A stretch of 64,000 bases of DNA from Candidatus Heimdallarchaeota archaeon (GCA_018238155.1 JABCTZ010000032.1:277034-341033), one strand, 5' to 3'; shown: positions 53,240-63,093, numbered from the stretch's first letter. Program-made: numbers and translations. The notes: generated by a model from the sequence alone, not told the origin.

Positions 53240-54019
53240 TTATTTTTTGTTTTCTAATAAATAATCAAGATAACGAGGTTGCTTTTTGTTCATAATCTCT
53301 AGAACTTTGAGATCCACACTAATTGCATCATTTGAGAAGAGAATTTTACCCCATTGTATTGATTCCCCGTGTTCAGCTTCTCCTTGTAGAATGTTAAGTC
53401 CATCACAGATGTATAAATCAAAAGGAGCAAATTTCTGCACTGCTTGAAAGATTTCTGCAACAGATTTATGTAAATCCTTGTGTAGTTTATCTCTTTTATG
53501 TGAATCTTCATTCAATTTGTACATTTTCTTTTGTGGTAGACCAAAGAAGTTCTTTATTGCATTTGAAAGGAAAGTATCTCCTTCATCATCGTCATAAAAT
53601 TTGATTACAGGCATTGAAATTTTTAGATCCATTTGTTGTAAATATTTTGGGAGATAGTGTTTTACACCTGAATTTAAGATTACTTCTGTATTCTCGTAAG
53701 TATCTATATCGATAAAATTCACATCATATTTTTCTAACGCTTCTACAAGACCTGTTATCTGAAAATTATCTGTTGCAGATGATTTACTAGTTGATCCTTC
53801 TCCAATTATGATTTCTTCTGCATGAGCTTCTGCTAGAATTTCTACTGTACTAGTAATAATATCAATTGAGGTAGTAAATGGTGCTGGTTTTGGGTACCCC
53901 ATATTTGGTTTGATAAAAACTCTCTGATTCGCTAATAGTTTTTTGTTATAATTTTCAGCAATCCAATTTGAAAGTTTTTTTTGTAATTCTTTTGTGTTAT
54001 TAAGTATATGAGTGATCAA
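53240..54019 (-). CDS. DUF362 domain protein
   Basis: 259 residues with the DUF362 layout: VFIKPNMGYPKPAPFTTS, EIIIGEGSTSKSSAT, KISMPVIKFYDDDEG, NFFGLPQKKMY, and a late DGLNILQGEAEHG block. Some relatives carry iron-sulphur clusters; no cysteine cluster is present here. Function unknown. TTG start at 54019, 12 bp after the upstream DHH gene's stop on the same strand, so probably an operon. Confidence 0.82.
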   Translation of the reverse strand: MITHILNNTKELQKKLSNWIAENYNKKLLANQRVFIKPNMGYPKPAPFTTSIDIITSTVEILAEAHAEEIIIGEGSTSKSSATDNFQITGLVEALEKYDVNFIDIDTYENTEVILNSGVKHYLPKYLQQMDLKISMPVIKFYDDDEGDTFLSNAIKNFFGLPQKKMYKLNEDSHKRDKLHKDLHKSVAEIFQAVQKFAPFDLYICDGLNILQGEAEHGESIQWGKILFSNDAISVDLKVLEIMNKKQPRYLDYLLENKK

Positions 54020-54031
54020 TTTTCTATCACG

Positions 54032-55018
54032 CTATTTCAATTGCTTCTGGATTTCATAATCTAGCAAGTTAAGAAATTTATCCCAATGCTCGTACTTTAT
54101 TGTTGCACCCGCAGCTGCGGGATGACCACCACCAGACCCTCGTACTTCTTTTGCAGCTTTCCTTGCAACAAGATTAAGGTCAATATTTTCATCTCTACGC
54201 CTAATCGATATAGATATTTTTTTTCCTTTAGTATTTCCACAAACACCTACTGCTTTATCTTTAACAGAAGCAGCAAATAATGCTCCTTTTCCATTGAAAC
54301 CCCCTCCTGTTGGAATATCTAAAATATAGCCCAAGTTCTTTTTATTTTCAGCCTGTTCGTGAACATATTCTCTAACAGCTCTTTCAACAACCGAACCTCG
54401 TAATGCCCTTTCTACGAGATTGTTCAAATCGCTGGGTAACATCCCTAATGCTAACCTTTCAATAATACTTCTTTTCATATTTAGATCATCAGAAGTCGGG
54501 ATTTCACCTAATGCTTGCACAATTATTGCTGCTTGAAATGCGATGCTTCTCGCATCAAAATCACGTAATACTTTTTTTGCAAAAGGTGTATCCATCGCGT
54601 AATCTCCAACGGCACCGATTGCTGCGAGGATTTTCTGTTCCCATCCTAATTTCTTCTCAAAATGGAGATAAGCTAATTCTGCTGCACATCCATCCTCTCG
54701 ATGGACTACTGTTGTAGCAGGAATATCATTTTGGTGCATTCCTTTAGGCAAAGGATGATGATCAATATAGATAATTTCAACACCTAAATTTGTTAATCGT
54801 ATCATTTCAGCAAAGATTTTTTTTAACGACCTATCATTTAATGCAATATCAGTAATGATTATTCGCTCTGGTTTATCTCGTATTCTTCTCAAATCATCAT
54901 CTAAACTTATTGGATTAGTTAACCATATTCTTGAACCAGGAATTGCCGCTAATGCAATTGCTCCTGATGTTATTCCATCACAATCACCATGACACATAAT
55001 TATCGTTTGACCCATCAA
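54032..55018 (-). CDS. DHH-family phosphoesterase (RecJ-like/nanoRNase type)
   Basis: 328 residues. DHH motifs are HGDCDGITSGAIAL, ITDIALNDRS, IIYIDHHPLP and AAIGAVGDYA. The DHHA1 domain ends GSGGGHPAAAGATI. These two-metal enzymes degrade single-stranded DNA, short RNA or cyclic dinucleotides. The lack of extra domains and the length fit archaeal RecJ-like/GAN-type or nanoRNase proteins; sequence alone does not decide. Confidence 0.88.
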   Translation of the reverse strand: MMGQTIIMCHGDCDGITSGAIALAAIPGSRIWLTNPISLDDDLRRIRDKPERIIITDIALNDRSLKKIFAEMIRLTNLGVEIIYIDHHPLPKGMHQNDIPATTVVHREDGCAAELAYLHFEKKLGWEQKILAAIGAVGDYAMDTPFAKKVLRDFDARSIAFQAAIIVQALGEIPTSDDLNMKRSIIERLALGMLPSDLNNLVERALRGSVVERAVREYVHEQAENKKNLGYILDIPTGGGFNGKGALFAASVKDKAVGVCGNTKGKKISISIRRRDENIDLNLVARKAAKEVRGSGGGHPAAAGATIKYEHWDKFLNLLDYEIQKQLK

Positions 55019-55132
55019 TACAACACCTGATTGAACTTTATAAAGATAATTTTCTCTTATTTATTATATGAAACAATTATTTTAAATGAATGTATGGCAC
55101 GTTAAAGTGAAAAAAACAGGAATGTTGTCTGT

Positions 55133-56044
55133 GTGTTAAAATTCATTGTTCATATTGGCTGGAAATTAAAACCAAAACCAAGTGCATTCATTCTTTATAT
55201 TGAAGATGAAGAAAGCGGAAAAGAGCGAGTTTATGATCTTACTCCTGGAAATTATCTTAACATTCGAGTGAGTGCGCCCAAGAAAAAATTTTGTGTTGGT
55301 TTCAGTTCGACAAATGGTGAGCATCTTCCATGCCCAACCGGTGAATTAGTTGAGAACAACAGAATGCAATGTCAATCGTGTTCATTTAATGAATTTTACA
55401 TTTGTCGTGCTATCTGTCAAGGAGATTTCTGTCATCCATCAAGCAATGAAGCTAAAGACCATTGTTGGAAAACAACCGCTTGTGTTTACTTGACCCATAT
55501 TGCAGGTAAGATTAAAGTTGGTTCTTCAACTAGTCCTCTTAGACGTTGGTTAGGTCAAGGAAGTGATGCTGGAATTTGTGTTGCTGAAGGGGTTGGTCTT
55601 GCTCCTCGAGCTTTAGAACATCAAATCGGTTTAAAATTATCTTTACCTTTAGCTGTTCGAATAACTCAAAAAATGAAATTCCTCGGAAAATCTATTGAAA
55701 AGAATAAAATTTATGAGGAACTGCTTATTGCAATTGATAGTATTTATAGTTCAATGAAATCTGAAATTCTCCTACCTAGAGACAAGCTTGAAGAAATTAC
55801 TTATCTCAATTCTTATCATGGAAACATACCTGAGATTAGTGCCCGACCTTTAGTTAAGAAAATAACCGATGATATTTTTGAGCTAAGTGGTGAAATTGTA
55901 GGGGTAAAAGGAACTATTCTTGTTCTAAAAAATGGCGCAACATACTATACAACAAACCTATCCTCTCTTATTGGATTATACGTTGATATTAGTGAGGAAA
56001 AATCGGAAATGAAAGGACAAAAAAGTTTATTCGATTTTGTTTAA
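55133..56044 (+). CDS. DUF2797 protein with C-terminal PCNA-binding motif
   Basis: 303 residues. Cysteine pairs in the N-terminal half (CQSCSFNEFYICRAICQGDFC) suggest zinc. A GIY-YIG-like region follows: ACVYLTHIAGKIKVGSSTSP, RWLGQGSDAG, and APRALEHQIG. The last residues, QKSLFDFV, match a PIP-box (QxxLxxF-aromatic/aliphatic), so the protein may dock on the PCNA clamp. Function of the family is unknown, probably DNA-related. GTG start. Its 3' end overlaps the convergent membrane gene by 18 bp. Confidence 0.72.
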   Translation: MLKFIVHIGWKLKPKPSAFILYIEDEESGKERVYDLTPGNYLNIRVSAPKKKFCVGFSSTNGEHLPCPTGELVENNRMQCQSCSFNEFYICRAICQGDFCHPSSNEAKDHCWKTTACVYLTHIAGKIKVGSSTSPLRRWLGQGSDAGICVAEGVGLAPRALEHQIGLKLSLPLAVRITQKMKFLGKSIEKNKIYEELLIAIDSIYSSMKSEILLPRDKLEEITYLNSYHGNIPEISARPLVKKITDDIFELSGEIVGVKGTILVLKNGATYYTTNLSSLIGLYVDISEEKSEMKGQKSLFDFV

Positions 56045-56626
56045 CTGAGTTGACTTTTTCATCCTTTCCTTTCTTTTTCCGATTATCGATAAAGTTGTTG
56101 CAAACCCTAATATCACCATTGTTAGCAATATTCCTACAAACAAAATATAAACTAACGGTGTTTTCATACTAAAAGTCAATTTTGAAGATGATCTTGTATG
56201 CATCCAATGAATAAATGAAAAAACACTAAAAAGTAATAATGAATTGAACAAAAAAGTTGGAATAATAAAGATGTCAAGAAAATTCTTTTTCGTTAATTTT
56301 TTGCTGAAAATTACTGTTGATATCTGTGTAATTGATAATGCTATAAGTAAAATAATACTTATTACAAATATATTATGAGCGTCTATAGCTTGTGTTTCGC
56401 TAACACCGGAAGAAGTTAAGTCTCCTGATGGTAAAATGAATTCTTGAAAGTTGCCATTCCAATAAAAATATGACATTATTTGTGTTTCAGAATCATATGA
56501 TCTAAAAATAGGTAAAACAAAATACAGTATTACCATAACAAAATAGCTGATTAATGTCAAAAAACTGTATATTGAAAAAGGATCTTTAAGTCTATCAATA
56601 ATTGTGGTTTCACTTTTTTTAGTCAT
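56027..56626 (-). CDS. Four-helix membrane protein, unknown
   Basis: 199 residues with four hydrophobic segments (about 19-42, 88-110, 118-138, 152-178) and an external loop after the first containing YFYWNGNFQEF. Ends in a basic tail (GKRKERMKKSTQ). No family recognised. It is 8 bp downstream of the next membrane gene on the same strand, so probably one operon. Confidence 0.6.
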   Translation of the reverse strand: MTKKSETTIIDRLKDPFSIYSFLTLISYFVMVILYFVLPIFRSYDSETQIMSYFYWNGNFQEFILPSGDLTSSGVSETQAIDAHNIFVISIILLIALSITQISTVIFSKKLTKKNFLDIFIIPTFLFNSLLLFSVFSFIHWMHTRSSSKLTFSMKTPLVYILFVGILLTMVILGFATTLSIIGKRKERMKKSTQLNKIE

Positions 56627-56634
56627 TCTTTTTT

Positions 56635-57120
56635 CTACTCCTGTTCTTTCATATCCTCTTTCTTGCTCTTCTTTGATTTATAATGAACTAAAAATGTTGG
56701 AACAAATATCAAGCATAAAGAGAAAATCAAAGAAATAACAACAAAAATTAGATTTACTCCTTCAAGATTTGCAATTGCTAAACCGATTATTATTTCGATA
56801 GTTGGAATTACTCCAATAATAATTGAACCCAGAACTGCCCATAAGTAATTGTTTTCGTAAACTATAGTTATAATAATTCCAGAAATAATTACTATCATAA
56901 TTATTCCCACATAGAGTACTATACTGACAAAATTATAGTAAGTTGTCAATATTGAAGCAATGATATTCAAAACGGCATACATTGAAATTAGTATTGACAA
57001 AATTACTTTGCGTTGCCTTAAATAATAGGTGCAAAATTCCTTTCGTTTTTTAATTCTAAATTTCTTTTTGGTTTCAATCTCGCTTTCACCTATTTGATTT
57101 GTCATCTTACGTTGCTCCAA
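56635..57120 (-). CDS. Four-helix membrane protein, unknown
   Basis: 161 residues. Basic N-terminus (KKKFRIKKRKEF), four hydrophobic segments (about 36-60, 63-87, 92-114, 120-144) and a charged tail (KSKKSKKEDMKEQE). Not recognised. Probably co-transcribed with the membrane gene downstream. Confidence 0.6.
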   Translation of the reverse strand: MEQRKMTNQIGESEIETKKKFRIKKRKEFCTYYLRQRKVILSILISMYAVLNIIASILTTYYNFVSIVLYVGIIMIVIISGIIITIVYENNYLWAVLGSIIIGVIPTIEIIIGLAIANLEGVNLIFVVISLIFSLCLIFVPTFLVHYKSKKSKKEDMKEQE

Positions 57121-57301
57121 TTACAAGTATTATATTTCCTATTTCTTTTAAAATTTGCTTGTTCTCTTGTGATATTCAACAAAGACTATTCGCAATGAAC
57201 ATAAAACTTTTGTAATTTACTTTTGGTCATCTCTCTGTAGAATACTTTAAACTAAAGTTCAATCACAGAATTCAAGACTAATACATTTAGGAACCAGAAT
57301 A

Positions 57302-59767
57302 ATGAGTGAAAAGAAATTCGTAGAACATAAATATTTGAAACCCGGCACCATTGAAGCTCGTATTTACCAACAAACTATTTTTGCAAGTAGTCTCTCTAAT
57401 AATACTCTCGTTGTTCTACCAACAGGATTAGGAAAAACGATTATTCTTGCTTTACTAACTGCGAGAAGAATGGAACAATATCCTGATTCTTTTATTCTTA
57501 TTATGGCTCCAACGAAACCTTTAGTTGAACAGCATCTCAAAACCTTTCAGAAAGTCTTCAATATTATAGAGGAAGAAATTGTGATGCTTTCTGGATCTAC
57601 TTCTCCTGAAAAACGAAGAAAAATTTGGAAACAAGGACAAATAATAATTGCTACACCTCAAGTAGTTGAGAATGATTTATTGGGTGAACGTTTGAATTTG
57701 TCTAGATGTTCATTGCTGGGAGTTGATGAAGCCCATCGGGCAGTTGGAGGATATGCTTATGTTTACGTTGCAAAACAATATATGCGAAAGGCAAAAAATA
57801 AGCTTATTTTTGCTATTACTGCTTCTCCTGGTTCTGATAAAGAAAAAATCAATCATGTTTGTGAAAATCTTTCAATAAGAAATATTGAAACACGATTAGA
57901 CACATCAAAAGATGTTCAACCATATGTTCAAAAAACTGATGTGGATTGGATTCACGTTGAACTCCCAGCCAAGTTTTTAAGAGTCAAATCACTTCTTGAA
58001 GGCTCTCTTTCAAGAAAGCTAAAGGAATTGAAACGTTTAGGTTGGATAAAATCAGCAGGAGTAAACATTAAACGTCGTGATTTACTTCAACTTCCACCTG
58101 TTATTACAAAACAGTTTGACCAGACTGAAAACCCTTCTGAACTTTATTTAGCACTAGGTCTAGTTGGTTCTTCTATTAGATTAACTCATGCTTTAGAATT
58201 GTTGGAAACACAGGGTATTAGCTCTTTACTCAAATATTTCGATAAAATGAGAAAGGAATCTAAAGGATCAAAAGCAACCCGTACTCTGATAAATTTAATC
58301 AATGAAGATGCGATGGTCGTTGCATATGATGTATCACATCAAATTAGGGAGGAAGGGTTAGAGCATCCTAAAATACCTGAATTGGAAAAAATCATTCAAG
58401 AATCTATTTCTACAAGTCCCGGTTCGAGAATATTGGTTTTCACTCAATATAGAAATTCTGCAAAATTACTGGCAGACACTTTGAATGGGTTGAAAGGTAT
58501 TCGTGCTTCTAGATTTGTTGGACAAGCTTCAAAATCAGGCGATAAAGGCTTTTCTCAGAAGAAGCAACTGGAGATTATGCAGCAATTTCGTGATGGTGAT
58601 TTAAATTGCTTAGTTGCAACTAGTGTTGGTGAAGAAGGTTTAGATGTGTCAGAATGTGATTTAGTTACTTTTTATGACTGTGTACCTTCAGCAATCAGAA
58701 ATATTCAACGTAGAGGAAGAACTGGTAGGAACAGAGCTGGAAGAGTTGTTGTGTTAATAACGAAAGGCACTCGAGATGAAGGATATTTTTGGGCTGCACG
58801 ACATAAAGAAAGACAAATGAAAAGAAATCTTAGAGATTTAGAAAAATTACGTAAACCTCAAATTGATCTACAGCAAAGAACCATGGAGGATTTCTTTGCA
58901 GCTGCATCTTCTTCTGATGAAAAACCAATAGAGGAAGACAAAGTAGTAGTTGAAGAAGGACTTGATGATCTTTCAATTTTCTCAGATGAAGCATTATGCA
59001 TATTGGAGAATGATGTTGAAACAAGTAAAGTATCTGAAACAATTGAGCCCACAAAAAATGAGCTCTCAGCTTTGGAAGATTTTAAAACACTCTCTGATGA
59101 TACAACAACAAAAGGACAAGAAATCAAAATATTTGTTGACACTCGAGAGTCAAAATCGGGCATTGCAAAGGAATTAATCGAACTTGGAGTCAAAATAGAT
59201 CTACAACAACTTGAGATAGCTGATTATATTCTAAGCTCTCGTGTTGGTGTCGAAAGAAAAGATGTGGCAGATTTGAGTCAAAGTATTATTGATGGTCGTC
59301 TCTTCCCTCAATTAATTGCTCTCAAAAGAAATTATGAAAAACCAATTCTAATAATTGAAGGAGATACATTGTACGGTCATAGAGCCTTAAATCCTGAAGC
59401 AATTAGAGGTGCAATTTCATCTATAGTAGTTAATTATGATATTGGTTTAATTTGGAGTCGAAACCCTAAGGATACTGCAAGATTTTTACGAAATATTGCT
59501 AAAAGAGAACAAATTCACTCTGATAAAACTCCTTTAATTCGAACTGAAAAAGCACCTACAGATCCTGCTGAATTGTTAGAGTTCATCGTTGCTGGTTTCC
59601 CAAAAATAAATACTGTTCTAGCTAGACGCATATTGAATAAATTTGCTTCTCTGGAAAATTTCTTCAATGCTTCAGCTGAAGAGCTTCAAGAGCTTAAAGG
59701 AATTGGAAAGAAAATGTCTAATGAAATACTCGAGATAATAAAAATGAAATACCAACCAGAAGATTGA
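57302..59767 (+). CDS. hef: Hef helicase-nuclease (FANCM/XPF-like)
   Basis: 821 residues acting on stalled replication forks. SF2 helicase: LPTGLGKT (39-46), DEAH (142-145), TASPG, and QRRGRTGR (469-476). A flexible acidic linker (about 535-605) follows, then an ERCC4/XPF nuclease with FVDTRES and ERKDVAD (651-657), and tandem helix-hairpin-helix repeats ending the protein. The linker begins with QRTMEDFF (525-532), a textbook PIP-box for PCNA. The domain set is that of euryarchaeal Hef; full length with no broken motif. ATG with AGGAACC upstream. Confidence 0.94.
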   Translation: MSEKKFVEHKYLKPGTIEARIYQQTIFASSLSNNTLVVLPTGLGKTIILALLTARRMEQYPDSFILIMAPTKPLVEQHLKTFQKVFNIIEEEIVMLSGSTSPEKRRKIWKQGQIIIATPQVVENDLLGERLNLSRCSLLGVDEAHRAVGGYAYVYVAKQYMRKAKNKLIFAITASPGSDKEKINHVCENLSIRNIETRLDTSKDVQPYVQKTDVDWIHVELPAKFLRVKSLLEGSLSRKLKELKRLGWIKSAGVNIKRRDLLQLPPVITKQFDQTENPSELYLALGLVGSSIRLTHALELLETQGISSLLKYFDKMRKESKGSKATRTLINLINEDAMVVAYDVSHQIREEGLEHPKIPELEKIIQESISTSPGSRILVFTQYRNSAKLLADTLNGLKGIRASRFVGQASKSGDKGFSQKKQLEIMQQFRDGDLNCLVATSVGEEGLDVSECDLVTFYDCVPSAIRNIQRRGRTGRNRAGRVVVLITKGTRDEGYFWAARHKERQMKRNLRDLEKLRKPQIDLQQRTMEDFFAAASSSDEKPIEEDKVVVEEGLDDLSIFSDEALCILENDVETSKVSETIEPTKNELSALEDFKTLSDDTTTKGQEIKIFVDTRESKSGIAKELIELGVKIDLQQLEIADYILSSRVGVERKDVADLSQSIIDGRLFPQLIALKRNYEKPILIIEGDTLYGHRALNPEAIRGAISSIVVNYDIGLIWSRNPKDTARFLRNIAKREQIHSDKTPLIRTEKAPTDPAELLEFIVAGFPKINTVLARRILNKFASLENFFNASAEELQELKGIGKKMSNEILEIIKMKYQPED

Positions 59768-59781
59768 TCTTTCATTTCTTT

Positions 59782-60165
59782 CTATTCATTTCTCATTTTT
59801 GTTAATGTTGAATGTAATTTTTCGATCGCATCTGAAAGTTTGATTATTTCATCTGGGTCATCTGTTTCTTCTAGCTTTTTTCTAAGTGTTTCAATCTTCT
59901 TATTGATAGTTTGGTGGACCTTCGATTCATTCGAATCGAATTCGGATGAAGACTGCTTATGAAGAGCCTTTTGAATTTCTTTAGGTAATTCGCTTTCATC
60001 TTTGTATATCATCACTTCTTTATTACAAACTTTACAGTAGATTTTGTCATTGATTTTTATCAAGGGGGAATCACACACAGGGCAAGCAGTACTTAGTAAA
60101 GTGCCACCAGCACGTAATGCTTCTGCAATTGCTTTAATTCCTTCATCAGTTGTTTTGTTTGACAT
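59782..60165 (-). CDS. SSSCA1/autoantigen p27-like zinc-ribbon protein
   Basis: 127 residues. The N-terminal helix EGIKAIAEALRAGGTLLSTACPVCDSPL leads into a zinc ribbon CPVC...YCKVCNKE, as in the UPF0148/SSSCA1 family of archaea and eukaryotes. The C-terminal half is a charged coiled coil (NKKIETLRKKLEETDDPDEI). Role unknown. Convergent with hef. Confidence 0.82.
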   Translation of the reverse strand: MSNKTTDEGIKAIAEALRAGGTLLSTACPVCDSPLIKINDKIYCKVCNKEVMIYKDESELPKEIQKALHKQSSSEFDSNESKVHQTINKKIETLRKKLEETDDPDEIIKLSDAIEKLHSTLTKMRNE

Positions 60166-60180
60166 TTCATTTACACCTTT

Positions 60181-61476
60181 TCAAAATGATATTTGAGTTC
60201 CAATTGATTTTTCACCAAAAACCTCTATTGCTGCTTTTCTCACTTGTTCTCTATTTTCTTCAAAAGCATACACTCTAAAGATATAGAGCATCCCCATGAG
60301 CGATTCAAATATTCTTGATACGTTTCTAATTTTAACTCCTATTTTCTCTTGACTTATACCATCCCTTCTAAACATGGGTACTTCATAAGCAGGTAAATCT
60401 ATTGAATGCGAATATGGAACACTAGGGAGTGTGGGAATATCGATGAATATATCTTTTGTTTTTAGGTTAGCTTTACGTGCAATTTCTTCAATTAATCTTT
60501 GACGATAATTTTCTTTGCTGAGAGTTGATTGTAAGAATTCATCTCGAGTCATAAATTCTCTTTCAAAAGCAACCTTAAGTAGATGTCTATCCGCTAATTT
60601 TTTCATCATTTTTTTGGATGATTTGCTTTCTAATAGTTTTGTCCAAACTGTAAAGTCATCTAATTTTAAATAATCCTCTGGTGTTTTGAAATCAAGTAAA
60701 CCAAGCTCTTTCTCGGCTAATTCCATTGCACGAACAATCATCAGTTGGGATGCTCTCGATACTTTATGGAAATAAATTGTTCTAAAGGATTCCACTCGAG
60801 CGATAAGAAATGCTTCAAATGCAGGTAAGGCTGAGTAATTTACTGCTAAATTTCCTTCAAATACGCCCATTGTATAGAGGATTCTCATAATATCTACTTG
60901 ACCATATTCTGCTCCTGTATGATAGGAATCTCGAACAATGAAATCCATTTTATCTACATCACAAGCACCTGAGATAATCTGATTCAGATACCCTTTGCCC
61001 TTAATGGTTTTATTTCCATTAATTAATCCAGAAATAATATCAACATTCACTCCATTTGTTTTTAGGATATCAGAAATTTCACTTTTCTGTATAATCCATC
61101 TTGAAAGATCTTCGTGATTTTTGTTTGCTTTGGATAAAAGTGCTTCAAATGTGTGTGAGAAAGGACCGTGACCTATATCATGTAGCAAACCAGCAACCTT
61201 TACATGAGTAATATCCTTTTCAGAAAGAGTAACATTTTCATCGTTTGTAATTGAATGAGCCATTTTTTCTGCTAAATAACTAACGCCAAGAGAATGCTCG
61301 AATCGAGTATGATTTGCTCCAGGATAAACATATTCTGATCCTGAGAGTTGTTTTATTCTTCTTAGGCGTTGGAAATATCTAGTATCTATGAGTTCTCTTA
61401 CTAAATCATCAACGAAAATATAACCATGAATTGGATCTTTAATGAATTGTATTTTTTTAATGTTAGATTGATTCAA
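60181..61476 (-). CDS. HD-domain phosphohydrolase (SAMHD1/dGTPase-like)
   Basis: 431 residues of the COG1078 type. The HD metal residues are in NHTRFEHSLGVSYLAEKMAHS, GLLHDIGHGPFSHTFE, and CDVDKMDFIVRDSYHTG. It begins IKDPIHGYIFVDDLVRELID, the normal family start. Likely a dNTP triphosphohydrolase, substrate range unknown. TTG 61476 with AGGAG upstream. It follows the zinc-ribbon gene's strand, and the two are 15 bp apart. Confidence 0.88.
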   Translation of the reverse strand: MNQSNIKKIQFIKDPIHGYIFVDDLVRELIDTRYFQRLRRIKQLSGSEYVYPGANHTRFEHSLGVSYLAEKMAHSITNDENVTLSEKDITHVKVAGLLHDIGHGPFSHTFEALLSKANKNHEDLSRWIIQKSEISDILKTNGVNVDIISGLINGNKTIKGKGYLNQIISGACDVDKMDFIVRDSYHTGAEYGQVDIMRILYTMGVFEGNLAVNYSALPAFEAFLIARVESFRTIYFHKVSRASQLMIVRAMELAEKELGLLDFKTPEDYLKLDDFTVWTKLLESKSSKKMMKKLADRHLLKVAFEREFMTRDEFLQSTLSKENYRQRLIEEIARKANLKTKDIFIDIPTLPSVPYSHSIDLPAYEVPMFRRDGISQEKIGVKIRNVSRIFESLMGMLYIFRVYAFEENREQVRKAAIEVFGEKSIGTQISF

Positions 61477-61651
61477 TTCCAGTTGCTCCTAATGGATCTT
61501 GATGTATTCTTTCCTGTTATTCTGTTCTATAGGCAAACATAATCCTATCCTTATAAAAAAATTTACTCAAATAGATGATGTTTATTTAAAAAAGAAGAAA
61601 TAAAAGTGGCTGAGGGGCTTTTTTCCCCAAAGCACTAGTAATCGTTTTTTT

Positions 61652-62050
61652 TTATGAAGATGGGACAGAACCCATTATTTGGGATAGTGTTGGAGCATGA
61701 GTTGACAAGCTCTTTACTGTTAATGGCATTGATTTCTGATCAGTGGATCCACCAATTAAATAAAATCTACCAATATCTTTCATGACCATAAAGCCATTTG
61801 CGCCTCTAAGAATAATGTCTTGTAAAGGACTAAATGATAATCGATCAAGATATAGCTTACTGGTGGAAACAAGTGCGGCAGCCATTGCTGATAGCTCAAC
61901 AGGGTCGATATCTTTGTTTTGTGCAAAGAAAGCAACTCTTTCTCCTGCTTCCGAGACAATTGCCAGAGCTCCTAGTTGTGTTTCTGCTGTAATTTGCTGT
62001 AAAACAGCTACAAGCTCTTTTGCTTTTTCTGGTGGAATTTTTATTGCCAT
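61652..62050 (-). CDS. Roadblock/LC7 domain protein
   Basis: 132 residues of one Roadblock domain: ELVAVLQQITAETQLGALAIVSEAGERVAF, a helix with ELSAMAAALVSTSKLYLD, and DIILRGANGFMVMKDIGRFYLIGGS. These dimers regulate small GTPases in eukaryotes and bacteria and are abundant in Asgard genomes. It is 32 bp downstream of the gelsolin-domain gene, so probably one transcript. Confidence 0.85.
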   Translation of the reverse strand: MAIKIPPEKAKELVAVLQQITAETQLGALAIVSEAGERVAFFAQNKDIDPVELSAMAAALVSTSKLYLDRLSFSPLQDIILRGANGFMVMKDIGRFYLIGGSTDQKSMPLTVKSLSTHAPTLSQIMGSVPSS

Positions 62051-62082
62051 AATATCTCACACACAAATTGTTTTTTAGTTAT

Positions 62083-63093
62083 TTATTCAATTTCTATTTG
62101 GAAGGTACTCATCAAGTCCTCAATACCTTGATCAAATTGTACATCTTCTTCCTTTTTCTTAACTACTTTTTCAAGCTTCTTTAATACTTCGACAACTTTA
62201 ACAACGCCATTTTCTATGACGATTCTTGGAACACGATCTGGTGCTAAGAACACTCCTTCAGGAGGATTTGGTGGGACAAGAAATTCAGTTCCTTGTTGTT
62301 TGTAAACGCCTGTTCCAACAATTACTAAATCTCTTTCATACCCTGAAGGTACTCCTAATTCTTTTATGATCTTGAATGCATAGGATGGATCTATTTCTTC
62401 TGTCATTTTCTGTGAAGCTGGTTGTGGAGGTGGTGTTGCTGTTTGTGCTGGGGTTGGTGGAGGAGTAACTTGTTTCGCGGTTTTTTTTGCTTGAACAGGT
62501 GCTGGACGAATCATCTTAGGTTCACTGCCACCATTCATCATTTCACTTAAAATAGTCCTTTGTTTCTGAGGTTGTTTTTGACCCTGAGATTCAGGTCTCT
62601 TTGCTCTAGGACCACTTGCTGCTGCTTGGTTTGTTGGTTCAGCTCGAGAACCAGCGAATTGGGATGCCTCTGCTTTATCTTTATCTGTATAAATTATCTT
62701 TTTGCCTGGTTCTTCCCCTCTTAATTTAAATTCAACATTCTGTTCTAATCCCATTGTAGATGGGTTTGTTGGAATTCCCCGGGTGGAACTTTCAACAACA
62801 CCAACGGTTGCTTCTCCTCTTGATCTCTTAATTGTAAACTCAAATTCATTAGTTTCATCTCCCTCTTCAACAACTGATAACCGGTAAGCAAATCCATAAT
62901 AGGTTTTTCGCAATTCTGCAGCAGCTCTACTACCAATAAATTTCTTCTTTATACCAGAATTTGCTCCTTTCCATAGAAAGATTCGTTTAAATTGATCATC
63001 AACAACAATTATTACTCTTGTACTTTCTTGAATAAACTCTTTTTCTTCTTCTAAAGAGCCATCTTCAAGTACTAGATAAAATTTCATAGACAT
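62083..63093 (-). CDS. Gelsolin-domain protein with proline-rich linker
   Basis: 336 residues. Residues about 20-100 match a gelsolin repeat: VIIVVDDQFKRIFLWKGANSG, KKKFIGSRAAAELRKTYYGF, YRLSVVEEGDETNEF (compare eukaryotic VWIGKGAN...A). A basic Gln/Pro-rich linker follows, then polyproline (TPPPTPAQTATPPPQP), a C-terminal alpha/beta domain (about 235-305) and a helix. Single-repeat gelsolins in Asgard archaea can act on actin; polyproline could bind profilin. No actin or profilin gene is in the window. Confidence 0.75.
   Translation of the reverse strand: MSMKFYLVLEDGSLEEEKEFIQESTRVIIVVDDQFKRIFLWKGANSGIKKKFIGSRAAAELRKTYYGFAYRLSVVEEGDETNEFEFTIKRSRGEATVGVVESSTRGIPTNPSTMGLEQNVEFKLRGEEPGKKIIYTDKDKAEASQFAGSRAEPTNQAAASGPRAKRPESQGQKQPQKQRTILSEMMNGGSEPKMIRPAPVQAKKTAKQVTPPPTPAQTATPPPQPASQKMTEEIDPSYAFKIIKELGVPSGYERDLVIVGTGVYKQQGTEFLVPPNPPEGVFLAPDRVPRIVIENGVVKVVEVLKKLEKVVKKKEEDVQFDQGIEDLMSTFQIEIE

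Noticed and set aside
58858..59193. Minus-strand frame within hef
   Set aside because: It lies opposite the low-complexity acidic linker of Hef; the serine-rich product is typical of an antisense shadow.
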